NCBI RefSeq assembly: GCF_000733855.1
Contig: NZ_JPOJ01000001.1
Coordinates: 2,356,001-2,420,000 of the forward strand
Reading direction: 5' to 3'
Source of the DNA: Methylomicrobium agile
GTDB taxonomy: Bacteria; Pseudomonadota; Gammaproteobacteria; Methylococcales; Methylomonadaceae
Length of the DNA stretch: 64,000 bases
The notes beneath the pieces were generated by a model, which was not told the origin of the DNA, searched no databases, and saw nothing but the letters and a program-made list of their open reading frames with translations. Below are positions 53,863-63,524 of this stretch, piece by piece; position 1 is the stretch's first letter; every line of letters begins with the position of its first letter. Position numbers and translations under genes: made by a program.

Positions 53863-55166
53863 CCGCCAGGCAACACGCCCAGCAGTTGCTGGACTTCATC
53901 GACAACAGCCCGAGCCCGTGGCATGCGGCCGCCTTGATCGAAACGGCGGCCAAGGCGTTTCTGTTCGAAAGGCTCGATGAAACCGCGAAGTGGCAACTGC
54001 AGCCGGGCGGCCGCTATTACGTGGTGCGCGACGACTCCTCGATCGTGCTGTTCGCGCTCGGCCGGAAAGCGCCGGCCGAAGCGGGCTTCAGCATCGTCGG
54101 CGCGCATACCGATTCGCCCGGCCTTCGGCTCAGGCCGAATCCGGCGACCGCCAGTGACGGACTGGTCCGGCTCGGGGTCGAGATTTACGGCGGGCCGATC
54201 CTTGCGACTTTCACCGACCGCGACCTGAGCCTGGCTGGTCGGATCAGCTATGTCGACGACCGCGAACGGATCGAACACACGCTGGTACGATTCGAGCGCT
54301 CGTTGCTGCGTTTGCCGAATCTGGCGATCCATATGAACCGGGGCGTCAACGAAGACGGCCTGAAGCTGCACAAGCAGAACGAGTTGCCTTTATTGCTCGC
54401 GCAACTGGCCGGCGAGCAGCTGCCGCAGCCTTATTTTCTGGCGCTGCTGGAGCAGGGCGCCGGCATCGGCGCGGCGCAGGTTTTGTCCTGGGACTTGGCC
54501 GTTTACGATACGCAGAAGGGCGCGTTCTGGGGCGCCAATCAGGAGTTTATCGCGAACGGCCAGCTCGACAATCTGGCCTCTTGCCATGCTGCGCTGCAGG
54601 CGCTGCTGGACGAGAATATTCTGAGCCAGACCGACAGCACCTTGGTCTGCGCGTTCTTCGACCACGAAGAAATCGGCAGCGAGAGCTCGATCGGCGCGGC
54701 CGGCAGTTTCCTGACCGATATGCTGCAGCGGATCAATCTCGCCGTCTCGCCGGATGCCGAAGATGCGGCTCGTGCGCTGGCCCGAAGCTTTTTGATCAGC
54801 GCCGACATGGCGCACGCCTATCAGCCCAATTTCGCGTCGGCTTACGATCCGGACCATAAGGTTCTCGTGAACAAGGGGCCGGTGATCAAATTCAACGCGA
54901 ATCGCCGCTACAGTTCCGAAAGCGTTTCGGCCGTGCGTTTCATCCACTGGTGCGAGGAAGCCGGCGTACCTTACCAGCGCTATTCGCACCGCAGCGATCT
55001 GCCCTGCGGCAGCACGATCGGACCGATCGCCTCGTCAAAGCTGGGCATCCGCGCGGTCGACGTCGGCTGCCCGCTCTGGGCGATGCACAGCATCCGCGAG
55101 AGCGTCGGCGTGCTGGATCATGAGTATATGATTCGGGTATTGAAGCGTTTCTTTAAAGGCGATTGA
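53859..55166 (+). CDS. M18 family aminopeptidase
   Basis: The correct start is ATG 53859 within the msrB stop; a longer frame reads msrB in the wrong frame. The 435-residue enzyme has the metal ligands in [38 protein letters not shown] and a last [17 protein letters not shown]. It is an M18 (ApeB/Lap4-like) dodecameric aminopeptidase that prefers acidic N-terminal residues. Coupling with msrB suggests a link to protein repair and turnover. Confidence 0.92.
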   Translation: MTARQHAQQLLDFIDNSPSPWHAAALIETAAKAFLFERLDETAKWQLQPGGRYYVVRDDSSIVLFALGRKAPAEAGFSIVGAHTDSPGLRLRPNPATASDGLVRLGVEIYGGPILATFTDRDLSLAGRISYVDDRERIEHTLVRFERSLLRLPNLAIHMNRGVNEDGLKLHKQNELPLLLAQLAGEQLPQPYFLALLEQGAGIGAAQVLSWDLAVYDTQKGAFWGANQEFIANGQLDNLASCHAALQALLDENILSQTDSTLVCAFFDHEEIGSESSIGAAGSFLTDMLQRINLAVSPDAEDAARALARSFLISADMAHAYQPNFASAYDPDHKVLVNKGPVIKFNANRRYSSESVSAVRFIHWCEEAGVPYQRYSHRSDLPCGSTIGPIASSKLGIRAVDVGCPLWAMHSIRESVGVLDHEYMIRVLKRFFKGD

Positions 55167-55200
55167 ATCGACGGGGCGGTCCGTAATTGAACCGGCTTTC

Positions 55201-55237
55201 TCGTGTGGTGGATAAGCGAAGTGCGTCCACCACACGA
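55201..55237. terminator. Hairpin after the M18 gene
   Basis: TCGTGTGGTGGA and TCCACCACACGA pair exactly around 13 bases. It lies 34 bases after the stop. It has no T tract, so it may be a repeat element rather than a true terminator. Confidence 0.55.
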
Positions 55238-55357
55238 ATGCCGGAGGCGCTGATTTGACTTTCCACTCTTCTGGCTGGGATTGTGTTATGGTCAATACAC
55301 TAAAGGGTGTAGCTAAAAATAATCTCCCGGCCTGCCGCCTGATCGTTCCTATCAGTT

Positions 55358-55413
55358 GTAGGGTGCGCTGTGTGTACCATTGGGAGGGGGAAGGTACGCA
55401 CAGCGTACCCTAC
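55358..55413. repeat. Dispersed palindromic repeat, copy 4
   Basis: Arms GTAGGGTGCGCTGTGTGTAC (with two changes) and the exact reverse complement of the copy-1 arm. The right flank to about 55525 (CTGTGCCCTTTGGAG, GGTATCAC, CGGCCCAATCCTAA) matches the right flank of copy 1, so the full element is about 170 bases. Confidence 0.9.
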
Positions 55414-55617
55414 AGCGGTCTGTGCCCTTTGGAGTGTGGCCCAAAGCCGGCGGGGTATCACGATAAACGTTCGGCGGGAGAGCGAGCGGGGGAAGTTATG
55501 ATCGGCCCAATCCTAAAGTCGACTTAATCCGTTCTATTTTCGGCCGCATGGGATGGTGAGCGGAAAAATGCTATCATCGTTAATCTTAAATTAACTTGAG
55601 AGCCTGGGAGAGATTGT

Positions 55618-55935
55618 ATGAAATTTATTAAACCGGCCGTCATTGGCTTTACCCTGACCCTGTCGGCCCCTGTTTTTGCAGACGATCCGCAGGTCGTGAA
55701 CCAGCCGAGCGGCGCCGATTTCGTATATGATGTCGTGCTGCGTCCGGCCGGTTTTGTGTCGACCGTTTTGGGTACCGGTTTCTATCTTGCGATGAGTCCT
55801 TTTACCGCGATCACCTCGCTCCAGCCGCCTCATAATCAGTTCGAAAAATTTGCCGATCTGGTCGTCGTGAATCCGTACAAATTTACCTTTACCCGTCCGG
55901 TGGGCGATTATAACTTTCCGCAGACCGAGAGATAA
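55618..55935 (+). CDS. Small exported protein, paralogue of the gene at 35509
   Basis: This 105-residue product starts at ATG 55618 after CTGGGAGAG. It has a signal peptide (IKPAVIGFTLTLSAPVFA), then RPAGFVSTVLGTGFYLAMSPFTAITSL, PHNQFEKFADLVVVNPYKFTFTRPVGD. The MSPxTAxxS, PHxxF and FTRPxGD pattern is shared with 35509-35958, which has an extra Pro-rich linker. Family unknown. The hydrophobic middle may attach it to a membrane. Confidence 0.78.
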   Translation: MKFIKPAVIGFTLTLSAPVFADDPQVVNQPSGADFVYDVVLRPAGFVSTVLGTGFYLAMSPFTAITSLQPPHNQFEKFADLVVVNPYKFTFTRPVGDYNFPQTER

Positions 55936-55972
55936 TTTCAGGTAGTTCGCCAGATTTAGGGATAACGGTGCG

Positions 55973-56002
55973 GGCAGGATATTGGAGCATATCCTGCCTT
56001 TT
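55973..56002 (+). terminator. Rho-independent terminator
   Basis: GGCAGGATAT, six-base loop, ATATCCTGCC, then TTTTG, 38 bases after the stop of the small exported protein. Confidence 0.8.
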
Positions 56003-56126
56003 GCTCAGAGAGGGTAGAAACCCCGATTCGGTTTCCGGGGGTTAAGGCTCTCCGGTTTATTCCACTTCCCTTCATTCTCCGGATCTATAAAGGACCGGCT
56101 GGAGCCGCTGTGACGCGTGCGTACGA

Positions 56127-57767
56127 TTAGGCGCGTTCTTTATATTGTTTATAGGCATTGATCAATCCGTTCGTCGAACTGTCATGGCTGGTGATGATCC
56201 GGTCGTTTTTCAGTTCGGGCAGGATCGCCTTGGCCAGCACCTTGCCGAGTTCGACGCCCATCTGGTCGAACGAGTTGATATGCCAGATCACGCCTTGCGT
56301 GAAAATCTTGTGTTCGTAAAACGCGATCAGAGAACCCAACGTTCTCGGCGTCATCTTTTTATACAGGAAGGCATTGGAGGGTTTGTTGCCGTCGAACACT
56401 TTCGAGGCCACCAGCACCCGGTCTTCCCGTTCTTCGGGCGACAGCCGGGCTTTGACTTCTTCCTCGGTCAGGCCGTTCATCAGCGCTTCGGGCTGGGCGA
56501 GGAAATTGGAGATCAGGATGTCATGGTGTTCCGGCAGAGGATAATGGCTGCTTGCGGCGGCCATGAAGTCGCACGGGATCAGCTTGGTGCCCTGATGGAT
56601 CAACTGGAAAAAGGCGTGCTGGCCGTTGGTGCCGGGCTGGCCCCAGATGATCGGGCCGGTGCTGTAATCGACCCGATTGCCGTCCAGATCGACGCTTTTG
56701 CCGTTGCTTTCCATGTCGCCCTGCTGCAGGTAATCCGCGAAATAGCGCATCGACTGGTCGTAAGGAATCACCGCGTGCGAATCGGCGCCGAAAAAATTAT
56801 TGTACCAGACGCCGAGCAGGGCCATGATGACCGGAATGTTCCGGTCGAACGGCGTATGGCGGAAATGCAGGTCGGCCTCGTAAGCGCCTTGCAGCAGTTC
56901 TTCGAAATGATCCATGCCGATGCTCAGCGCGGTCGATAAGCCGACCGCCGACCACAGCGAATAGCGGCCGCCGACCCAGTCCCAGAACTCGAACATGTTC
57001 TCGGTATCGATGCCGAACCGGGCGACATTCTCCGCGTGCGTCGAGATCGCGACGAAATGTTTCGGAATCGCCGCTTCCGATCCGGAGCGCTCGGTCAACC
57101 AGTTTCTGGCCGACCGGGCGTTCATCATGGTTTCCTGGGTATTGAAAACTTTCGAGGCGATCACGAACAAGGTCGTTTCGGCGGACAAGGGTTTCAGCAC
57201 CTCGACCAGATTAGTTTGGTCTACATTCGAAACATAGTGGACTTTGAGCCGATCCGAACCGTAAGGGGACAGCGCCGCGGACACCATTTTGGGACCCAGG
57301 CCGGAGCCGCCGATGCCGATGCTGACGATATCGGTGATGGCCCGGCCGCTATAGCCTTTCCAATCCCCCGCTCGGACCGCTGCGCAAAAGGCGCGCATTT
57401 GGGCCAGTACGCGGTTGATGTCCGGCATCACATCCTTGCCGTCGACATACACGGGGGTGTTGCTGCGGTTACGAAGAGCCGTATGCAGAACGGCGCGGTG
57501 TTCAGTGATATTGATGATTTTGCCGGTGAACATCGCCTCGATTTTCTGCCTGAGCCCTTGCGATTCGGCCAAGTCGACGAGGAGGGCAATGGTTTCTTCG
57601 TGGATGCGGTTTTTGGAGTAATCGAAAATGATGTCGTCGAGCCGGAGGGAGAACTTTTTGAAGCGGTCCGGGTCTTTCCTAAAAATTTCCCTCATCGATT
57701 CGTTTTGAATGTATTGAAAATGGGTTTTGAGTGCGCTCCACGCTTTGGAATGAGTCAATGACGACAT
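56127..57767 (-). CDS. pgi: Glucose-6-phosphate isomerase
   Basis: The 546-residue enzyme (ATG 57767; 57782 adds five) has [37 protein letters not shown] (PGI signature 1), [19 protein letters not shown] with the catalytic Glu/His area and a final lysine-rich [16 protein letters not shown]. It converts glucose-6-phosphate and fructose-6-phosphate, joining glycolysis and, in methanotrophs, the ribulose monophosphate cycle. Monocistronic. Confidence 0.97.
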   Translation of the reverse strand: MSSLTHSKAWSALKTHFQYIQNESMREIFRKDPDRFKKFSLRLDDIIFDYSKNRIHEETIALLVDLAESQGLRQKIEAMFTGKIINITEHRAVLHTALRNRSNTPVYVDGKDVMPDINRVLAQMRAFCAAVRAGDWKGYSGRAITDIVSIGIGGSGLGPKMVSAALSPYGSDRLKVHYVSNVDQTNLVEVLKPLSAETTLFVIASKVFNTQETMMNARSARNWLTERSGSEAAIPKHFVAISTHAENVARFGIDTENMFEFWDWVGGRYSLWSAVGLSTALSIGMDHFEELLQGAYEADLHFRHTPFDRNIPVIMALLGVWYNNFFGADSHAVIPYDQSMRYFADYLQQGDMESNGKSVDLDGNRVDYSTGPIIWGQPGTNGQHAFFQLIHQGTKLIPCDFMAAASSHYPLPEHHDILISNFLAQPEALMNGLTEEEVKARLSPEEREDRVLVASKVFDGNKPSNAFLYKKMTPRTLGSLIAFYEHKIFTQGVIWHINSFDQMGVELGKVLAKAILPELKNDRIITSHDSSTNGLINAYKQYKERA

Positions 57768-57782
57768 TTTTAGGGACTCCAA

Positions 57783-58040
57783 GATCTAAATAATCCGAAT
57801 TAGTGGGTGTAAGTCTACGGAAATGAAGGGAGTATGGCAATAGAACATTGGCGGGCGGAAGAAGGTTTGACGGATTACCGGCTGGAAGGTCATCAATGCC
57901 TTGAATTTAAGGGTTTTGATATGCTAGAGTGGCCTACTGGCAATTGACTTTATTGGAAATAAGGTTATTTTGGGGAGTTCAAGCGCTGCTTAGAGCTTGG
58001 TTGTTGTAAATATAATAATTTATCGAAACTGGAAGGCATT
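57783..58040. other. Divergent promoter region
   Basis: AT-rich leader between pgi (minus) and the next gene (plus). Presumably holds both promoters. No binding site recognised. Confidence 0.45.
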
Positions 58041-58634
58041 ATGAACAGAGCACATTTTATCGCAAAAGGTTTTCTAGGAATGCTGGGCCTGCTGCTGTCT
58101 GCGGCGGTCTGGGCGCACGGCGGCGCAGCGGGTACCGATACCGATCAATGTAAATTCGAACTGGAGCCGAGCCACTGGATCCATTACACCGCCTATCAGC
58201 CGAAATCCTATCCGGCCGAAGAGTTTTGCGGCAAACTTCCAGGTGCCGCTACCCCGACTCAGCTGGTTTTCGATTACCAGGACATGAGATACCGGAACAT
58301 GTCGGTTGAATTTGAAGTCACCAAAGAGCCGGAAGGCACCCGGGTATTTTTCCTGCCTGCCAGCAAGCACAAATCCGGCACCGTCAATCTGGACTTGCCG
58401 AACGGCGTGCCGGAAGCGGGCAAATACCTGATCCATATCACGCTGGTGCCTGATCAAGGCGATCGCCTGGATGCGCATATGAGCTTCACCGCAGGTACCG
58501 GCGCGCCGACCAGCACATCCAGCTATGTGCTGTATATTCTGTTCGCGTTTGCGGGTGTGTATGGACTGTATCTGTCCAACGCCGCATTCAAAAACAAAGT
58601 CGACGGTTTGCTCGGAAAGAAAACGAGCGCCTAG
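58041..58634 (+). CDS. Exported, C-terminally anchored protein of unknown function
   Basis: This 197-residue protein starts at ATG 58041 after CTGGAAGG. It has a signal peptide ending in VWAHGG (His may be the mature N-terminus after AWA), two Cys at about residues 37 and 63 that could form a disulfide, FDYQDMRYRNMSVEFEVTKE, an Ig-like middle (YLIHITLVPDQGDRLDAHMSF) and a C-terminal span (SYVLYILFAFAGVYGLYLSNAAF). The layout resembles periplasmic copper-linked proteins of methanotrophs, but I recognise no family. It precedes a cupredoxin gene. Confidence 0.7.
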   Translation: MNRAHFIAKGFLGMLGLLLSAAVWAHGGAAGTDTDQCKFELEPSHWIHYTAYQPKSYPAEEFCGKLPGAATPTQLVFDYQDMRYRNMSVEFEVTKEPEGTRVFFLPASKHKSGTVNLDLPNGVPEAGKYLIHITLVPDQGDRLDAHMSFTAGTGAPTSTSSYVLYILFAFAGVYGLYLSNAAFKNKVDGLLGKKTSA

Positions 58635-58665
58635 TTTTTGAGCTCCGCGAGGGCGGGGTTTTGTT

Positions 58666-58701
58666 CGCGTTAACGTCTTTCCTGCCGGAAGCGTTAACGC
58701 G
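58666..58701. terminator. Hairpin between the two exported-protein genes
   Basis: CGCGTTAACG and CGTTAACGCG pair exactly around 16 bases. No T tract, so it may attenuate or protect mRNA rather than end it. Confidence 0.45.
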
Positions 58702-58733
58702 GAATCTTAGTTTGAAGTTGTAGAGGTAAAGTG

Positions 58734-59648
58734 ATGGTAAAATTATTGTGGGCCGGAGCACTGGTTCTGGGATTTGCTGCGCCGCTCGCGGCTCAAGAAT
58801 ATGAAGACCATAACAAGATGCTGATGGATCACGGGGCCGGCCACTTGATGGACATGGGCGGCGGGATGGTAATGGGGCAAAATACCGATACGTTGCCGGG
58901 CGGCTGCGACAAGATTTCGGAAACGAAAGAAATCACGGTCCGTGCCGGGCATAAATACGCGGAGAAATTTCCGGGCAGGATGTTCGCGTTCGACACCCAG
59001 GAGTTCCAGTTCAAACCTTGCACCAAACTGACGGTGCACTTCATCAACGAGGACGGCATCAGACATCAATGGATGATGCACGGTTTACCGAAATACCTCT
59101 ATCCGAAAGGCATGTTTCACCTGGAAGTTTCGGGCCCTGCCAAGATTTCCGGCACGCTGATTCTGCCGCCGGGCGACAAAACCTATCTGGTGCATTGCGA
59201 TATTGCCCAGCATATGGAAAAAGGCATGAAGGCGCAGCTGAAAGTCGGCGCGGGCAGCGGCGATTTGCCGAGCATTCCGGGCGTGACCGCGCTTGAAATT
59301 TCCGACGATTACACCGACAGCGCCATTCCGGTAATTGCGAAGCCGGCGGCTGCTTCGACGACTTCTTCCGAGCCGGGCTCTGTGTCGTCGCCATCTCCTT
59401 CCTCCGTTTCGACGCCTGCGGTTCGGCAAGACGATTCTTTCGTTTCCGGCATTACCGTGATCGGGCTCGCGATCGGCTTATTGCTGGCGCCGGTATTGGC
59501 GCGTACCTTCAAAGGCATGACGTTTTCCGAAGCCGCCACCCATGCGTTCGTGTTGCTGCGCCAGTTTATCGAGCTGTTGCTGGGCTTGATCGCCAAGCTG
59601 GTCAAGATGATTTCTTCGAACAAGTCGAAGATGTTGCCCCGCGGCTGA
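58734..59648 (+). CDS. Membrane-anchored cupredoxin-like copper protein
   Basis: From ATG 58734 (GAGG seven bases upstream) the 304-residue product has a signal peptide (LWAGALVLGFAAPLAAQ), a His/Met-rich segment (EDHNKMLMDHGAGHLMDMGG), then a cupredoxin domain (about residues 65-180) with GIRHQWMMHGLPKYL and YLVHCDIAQHMEKGM, the His-Cys-His-Met ligand order of a type 1 copper site. A Ser/Pro/Thr linker leads to a C-terminal hydrophobic region (about 240-260) and an amphipathic end. It probably carries electrons or copper in the periplasm. It follows the anchored protein at 58041 by 100 bases. Confidence 0.82.
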   Translation: MVKLLWAGALVLGFAAPLAAQEYEDHNKMLMDHGAGHLMDMGGGMVMGQNTDTLPGGCDKISETKEITVRAGHKYAEKFPGRMFAFDTQEFQFKPCTKLTVHFINEDGIRHQWMMHGLPKYLYPKGMFHLEVSGPAKISGTLILPPGDKTYLVHCDIAQHMEKGMKAQLKVGAGSGDLPSIPGVTALEISDDYTDSAIPVIAKPAAASTTSSEPGSVSSPSPSSVSTPAVRQDDSFVSGITVIGLAIGLLLAPVLARTFKGMTFSEAATHAFVLLRQFIELLLGLIAKLVKMISSNKSKMLPRG

Positions 59649-59668
59649 TTTGGATGAATTCTACCGGA

Positions 59669-59700
59669 CCCCTGTCTGCAGATTGCAGCAGGGGTTTTTA
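59669..59700 (+). terminator. Rho-independent terminator
   Basis: CCCCTG-T-CTGCA, GAT loop, TGCAG-CAGGGG, then TTTTTA, 20 bases after the cupredoxin stop. Confidence 0.9.
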
Positions 59701-59713
59701 TTGAGCATCGAAA

Positions 59714-60139
59714 ATGCGGGAAGCCTGGTTTGAAATCGGCGGCTTGTTTGTCAGCGCCTTCGTTTCCGCCACCATCGCGCCCGGAGGTTCCGAAGCGGTA
59801 CTGGCTTATTTGCTTGCGGAAGGGCGGCATCCGGCCCTGGCCTTGGTCGGCGCCGCGACGCTCGGCAATACCCTGGGTGCGATGACGACATGGGGATTGG
59901 GCATGTTGGCCGCAAAACGTTATCCGGCGGCTTCGCTGTTGCCGGAAAAATCGCAAAAAGCGCTGGATGTGGTCATGAAACGGGGCATTTGGGCGTTGTT
60001 CTTTTCCTGGCTGCCGGTCATCGGCGATGCGCTGTGTTTTGCGGGCGGCTGGTTGAAATTGCCGCTGTTGACCGGTACGCTTGTGATTCTGCTCGGCAAA
60101 CTCGGCCGGTATGGGGCAATCGCCTGGGTGTTCGGTTAA
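59714..60139 (+). CDS. YqaA/DedA-like (VTT) membrane protein
   Basis: The 141-residue protein has about four spans and the YqaA-type motifs SAFVSATIAPGGSEAVLAYLLAEG, GAATLGNTLGAMTTWGLGM and a final LLGKLGRYGAIAW. YqaA is a short relative of DedA-family proteins, for which a flippase or membrane-potential role is proposed. It starts at ATG 59714 just after a terminator, so it has its own promoter. The adjacent membrane protein gene follows after 140 bases. Confidence 0.85.
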   Translation: MREAWFEIGGLFVSAFVSATIAPGGSEAVLAYLLAEGRHPALALVGAATLGNTLGAMTTWGLGMLAAKRYPAASLLPEKSQKALDVVMKRGIWALFFSWLPVIGDALCFAGGWLKLPLLTGTLVILLGKLGRYGAIAWVFG

Positions 60140-60281
60140 GGACTTCCATATCCCAGCTACGAAGGCCTTTTCGAAAATTGAATTGAGCCGCGCTTCGATC
60201 CTTTGCCGCTGAGGTCGCGGATTCTGGCTGGAAGAGCGGTATTTGGATCGAGCCGATAAATAATAATCATAAGAGGTGCAT

Positions 60282-61067
60282 GTGCTACGCCATTTTCCGA
60301 AGGCAGGGGCGGTCTATTCCCATCGAAAACGCGACTATTTCATCGCGGGCTTTACGTTTTTCTGTGTCGCGGTCTGTCTGTTGAGCGATGCGAATGCGAG
60401 CATGGAGAAACAGAATGCGCTGGGCGTTTGCGCCTGGGTGTTTTTGATCGGTCTGCTGCTCGGCGAAAACAAGGAAATCCGGGTACAGGTCGCGATTGCG
60501 GTCGCTTTTGCGACGATCGGCGAGCATTTCGCTTCTCCTTTCATGGGCGGCTATACCTACCGCTATCATAACGTGCCTGCCTATGTGCCGCCGGGGCACG
60601 GGATGGTATATCTGACAGCGGTTGCGCTGGCCCGCTCCGGCTTTTTCCAGACCTATGCGCGCGAAATCGCCGGCTTCGTGGTACTGGTTTGCGGCGCCTG
60701 GTCGTTCTGGGGCATCAGCGGGCTCGGCGAGCAAGGCGATTGGGTCGGCGCGCTGCTGTTCGTGGTGTTTCTGATTTATCTGTTCAAGGGGCGCTCGCCG
60801 ATGGTGTATCTGGCCGCCTTTTTCATCACTACTTGGCTGGAACTGATCGGCACCGCGGCCGGTACCTGGAAATGGGCCGCGATCGATCCGGTGTTGAAAC
60901 TGCCCCAGGGCAACCCGCCGAGCGGGGTCGCCGCTTGGTATTGCCTGGTCGATGCGGTGGCATTAGGCGGGGCGCCGCGGGTGTTGGCGATTGCCAAAAT
61001 GCTGGGGGCGCGCTGGCGGGCCAGAGCGGACAAAAATGCCTGGCAGGGTGCCGGCAGCGGCGAATAG
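60282..61067 (+). CDS. Polytopic membrane protein of unknown function
   Basis: The start GTG 60282 lies five bases after AAGAGG (a GTG at 60276 overlaps that site). The 261-residue product has seven to nine hydrophobic segments. Conserved-looking polar positions sit inside them: IGEHFASPFMGGYTYRYHNVPAYVPPGHG near residue 80, and FITTWLELIGTAAGTWKW and GNPPSGVAAWYCLVDAVAL near the end. The Glu/His/Asp-like residues suggest an enzyme in the membrane rather than a carrier. No family recognised. It ends six bases before the heptosyltransferase gene, so it may belong to the LPS operon. Confidence 0.65.
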   Translation: MLRHFPKAGAVYSHRKRDYFIAGFTFFCVAVCLLSDANASMEKQNALGVCAWVFLIGLLLGENKEIRVQVAIAVAFATIGEHFASPFMGGYTYRYHNVPAYVPPGHGMVYLTAVALARSGFFQTYAREIAGFVVLVCGAWSFWGISGLGEQGDWVGALLFVVFLIYLFKGRSPMVYLAAFFITTWLELIGTAAGTWKWAAIDPVLKLPQGNPPSGVAAWYCLVDAVALGGAPRVLAIAKMLGARWRARADKNAWQGAGSGE

Positions 61068-61073
61068 CGCGTC

Positions 61074-62156
61074 ATGCCGATCATAAAAGCGCATTTCTTG
61101 AAGCGTCCGCCCGCCCGGATTTTGCTGATCGCGATGCGCTTCCTCGGCGATGCGCTGCTGGCGACGCCGCTGATTCATTCGCTGAAACAGGCATTTCCCG
61201 AAGCGAAGATCGATATCCTGATTTACCGCAACACCGCCGGCATGTTCGAAGGCAATCCCGATATCGAACGTATCATTACGACGCCCAACCGCCCGAAACT
61301 TCGGGACTACCTGACGCTGATTCCGCGCATTTTCAGGCGCTACGATCTGGCGCTTGCGGTGCAGGCCGGCGACCGGCCCTTCATTTACAGTCTGATCGCG
61401 GCGCCGTGCCGGGCCGGGGTCGTGCCGCCCAAAGGGGCCGCCGGCTGGTGGAAGCGTTATTTGTTGAACGGCTATGCCGAGCACGATAACGAACATACGC
61501 ACACGGTGCTGCAGAACCTGAAACTTGCCGATGCGCTTCGGATACCCCGAAGTCATGCCCTGATACCTCCCCACAGCGGCTCGGTAAAATCCTTTTTACT
61601 GTCGCCGGAATACGCGGTGCTGCATCCCTATCCGCAATGGGCCTACAAGCAATGGACGACAGAAGGCTGGCTCGACATCGGCCGCTATCTGCGCCGGCAG
61701 GGGTTGCGGTTGGTACTCTCGGGCGGGCCGGGAGAGGAAGAGATCGCCTATCTCGACGCATTACAGAGCAAGCTGCCCGAAGACACGGTCAATCTGGCGG
61801 GACAGGTTACCCTCGCGGAATTGGCGGACATCATTGCGCGCGCCAAATGTTTCGTCGGGCCCGACACCGGCATTACCCACTTGGCGGCCGCGACCGGCAT
61901 CCCGGTCGTGGCGCTGTTCGGTCCGACCAATCCGGTCAAATGGGCGCCCTGGCCCTACGGTTACCGGCAGGACCGGAATCCGTTCGAAAAATCCGGCAAC
62001 CGGCAGGTGAATAACGTGTATCTGATCCAGGGAGAGGGCGATTGCGTGCCGTGCGACCTGGAAGGCTGCGAGCGCCACCGGTCGAGCCGCAGCGAATGCC
62101 TCTGCCGTCTGCCTGCGCGACGCGTGATCGAGGCGATACGGCAGGTATTGCGGTAG
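61074..62156 (+). CDS. Glycosyltransferase family 9 (LPS heptosyltransferase-like)
   Basis: This 360-residue protein has the GT-B layout of ADP-heptose transferases: RILLIAMRFLGDALLATPLIHSLKQ at the N-terminus, FPEAKIDILIYRNTAGMFEG, and FVGPDTGITHLAAATGIPVVALFGPT near residue 265. It adds heptose (or a like sugar) to the LPS inner core on the cytoplasmic face. It resembles RfaQ/WaaF types but exact linkage is unknown. The C-terminus carries a Cys-rich stretch (GDCVPCDLEGCERH, ECLC) that is common in this family. Confidence 0.9.
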   Translation: MPIIKAHFLKRPPARILLIAMRFLGDALLATPLIHSLKQAFPEAKIDILIYRNTAGMFEGNPDIERIITTPNRPKLRDYLTLIPRIFRRYDLALAVQAGDRPFIYSLIAAPCRAGVVPPKGAAGWWKRYLLNGYAEHDNEHTHTVLQNLKLADALRIPRSHALIPPHSGSVKSFLLSPEYAVLHPYPQWAYKQWTTEGWLDIGRYLRRQGLRLVLSGGPGEEEIAYLDALQSKLPEDTVNLAGQVTLAELADIIARAKCFVGPDTGITHLAAATGIPVVALFGPTNPVKWAPWPYGYRQDRNPFEKSGNRQVNNVYLIQGEGDCVPCDLEGCERHRSSRSECLCRLPARRVIEAIRQVLR

Positions 62157-62300
62157 CATCGGCCGGAGTTGTCCCGTTTCGGTCGAATGTCCCTGCGAAT
62201 AGATGGCAGGCAGATCGGCGCACATTTTTTTTACGGCTAAGCTACAATAACGGTCCCCTTTTTTGAACGCAGAAAGAGGGCCGATTTACTCATTTTACGC

Positions 62301-63524
62301 ATGCAGATATCGTCTAACATCAATTTGCCTTCGCGCGTTCAGGAGCGGCTTCTGAATATGGGCGGCATGACCGTGGCCCTGTTCCTCGCCGGGATTTATT
62401 TCTCGACAGCGATCGCGGTGGTCGCTTCGATCGTGGTCGGTTTGATCTGGCTGCTGTCGGCCCGGTTCGTCGGTTTGACAACCGTATTGAAGCGTTATCC
62501 GGTCGCGGCCTGGTCTCTGCTGCTGTTCGGCTGTTTGATCGCGGGCCTGGCTTACGGCACTGCGCCGCATGACGAGGCGATCGCTTCGTTGAAAAAATAC
62601 CGCGAGCTGCTGTTCATCCCCGTATTGCTCTCTTTATTGAATAGGCCGCGCTATCGTGACCTCGCCTGGCGGGCCTTTGTGGTAGCTTCGCTGGTGTCGC
62701 TGGCGATTTCTTTTCTGATGAGCCTGGATGTTTTGGAAACGTCCTCTTACCACGGAGCTTCCTTGAAAAGCCGGATTACCCACGGCATTTTTATCGGCTT
62801 TTTTGCTTTTTATTGCCTGCACCGGTCGATGGTCGGCGGGCCTGCCGGGCGGCTGTACCTTGGCTTGTTTTTGCTCGCCGTGTTCAATGTGTTTTTTATC
62901 GTCGAAGGACGCACCGGTCAACTGATGGTTCTGGTGCTGACTGTGTTGTTTGCGGTGCAGCGCTTAAGTTTCAAGAGATGTTTATTGACTTGCCTGGTCC
63001 TGGCGATCTTCTTCGGGTTGTTTCTGGGGTTTTCGAACAAGGCCAAGCGGGTCTTTGAAGGGATCGAAAATACCCAGGCCTATATGCAGGAAAAGCCGGA
63101 ACAGACCGATTCGTCGATGGGGCAGCGTTATACGTTCTGGAAATATTCGGCCAAACTGATTGCCGAAAAGCCGTTGTTCGGGCATGGCACCGGCAGCTTT
63201 GCCGAGGAGTATGCCCGCGTTGCGCAAGACGAAAAATTGCTGGCGCAGCATCCGCACAATGAATTTTTGTTTATCGGCGTGCAGCTTGGTTTGTTCGGAT
63301 TGATTCCTTATTTCGGATTCTTGAGCAGCCAGTTTTTCGAATCGCGCAAATTACCCGATCGGGAAAAATGGCTGGCGCAAGGCTTGTTGATTTCTTTGCT
63401 GATTACCAGCCTTTTCAATACCCCGATTTACGATCATACCGAAGGCCACTGGTTCGCCGTGATGATCGCGCTTTGTTTCGCAGCCTTGGAGTCCGGCGAA
63501 AAGATGGGCATCGCTCATGCTTAG
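62301..63524 (+). CDS. waaL: O-antigen ligase family protein
   Basis: The 407-residue protein has about ten spans and the Wzy_C domain: EGRTGQLMVLVL, a periplasmic loop (about residues 250-320) with RYTFWKYSAKLIAEKPLFGHG and HPHNEFLFIGVQLGLFG containing the conserved His. It joins O-antigen or another polymer to lipid A-core in the periplasmic leaflet, or polymerises it; ligase and polymerase cannot be told apart by this domain alone. A TACAAT lies near 62243 upstream. Its end overlaps the next gene by eight bases. Confidence 0.85.
   Translation: MQISSNINLPSRVQERLLNMGGMTVALFLAGIYFSTAIAVVASIVVGLIWLLSARFVGLTTVLKRYPVAAWSLLLFGCLIAGLAYGTAPHDEAIASLKKYRELLFIPVLLSLLNRPRYRDLAWRAFVVASLVSLAISFLMSLDVLETSSYHGASLKSRITHGIFIGFFAFYCLHRSMVGGPAGRLYLGLFLLAVFNVFFIVEGRTGQLMVLVLTVLFAVQRLSFKRCLLTCLVLAIFFGLFLGFSNKAKRVFEGIENTQAYMQEKPEQTDSSMGQRYTFWKYSAKLIAEKPLFGHGTGSFAEEYARVAQDEKLLAQHPHNEFLFIGVQLGLFGLIPYFGFLSSQFFESRKLPDREKWLAQGLLISLLITSLFNTPIYDHTEGHWFAVMIALCFAALESGEKMGIAHA

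Larger units (their letters stand above)
55167..55617. other. Intergenic region with repeats
   Basis: Contains the hairpin at 55201 and dispersed repeat copy 4 with its right flank. The frame at 55255-55527 runs through the repeat and is rejected. Confidence 0.6.
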
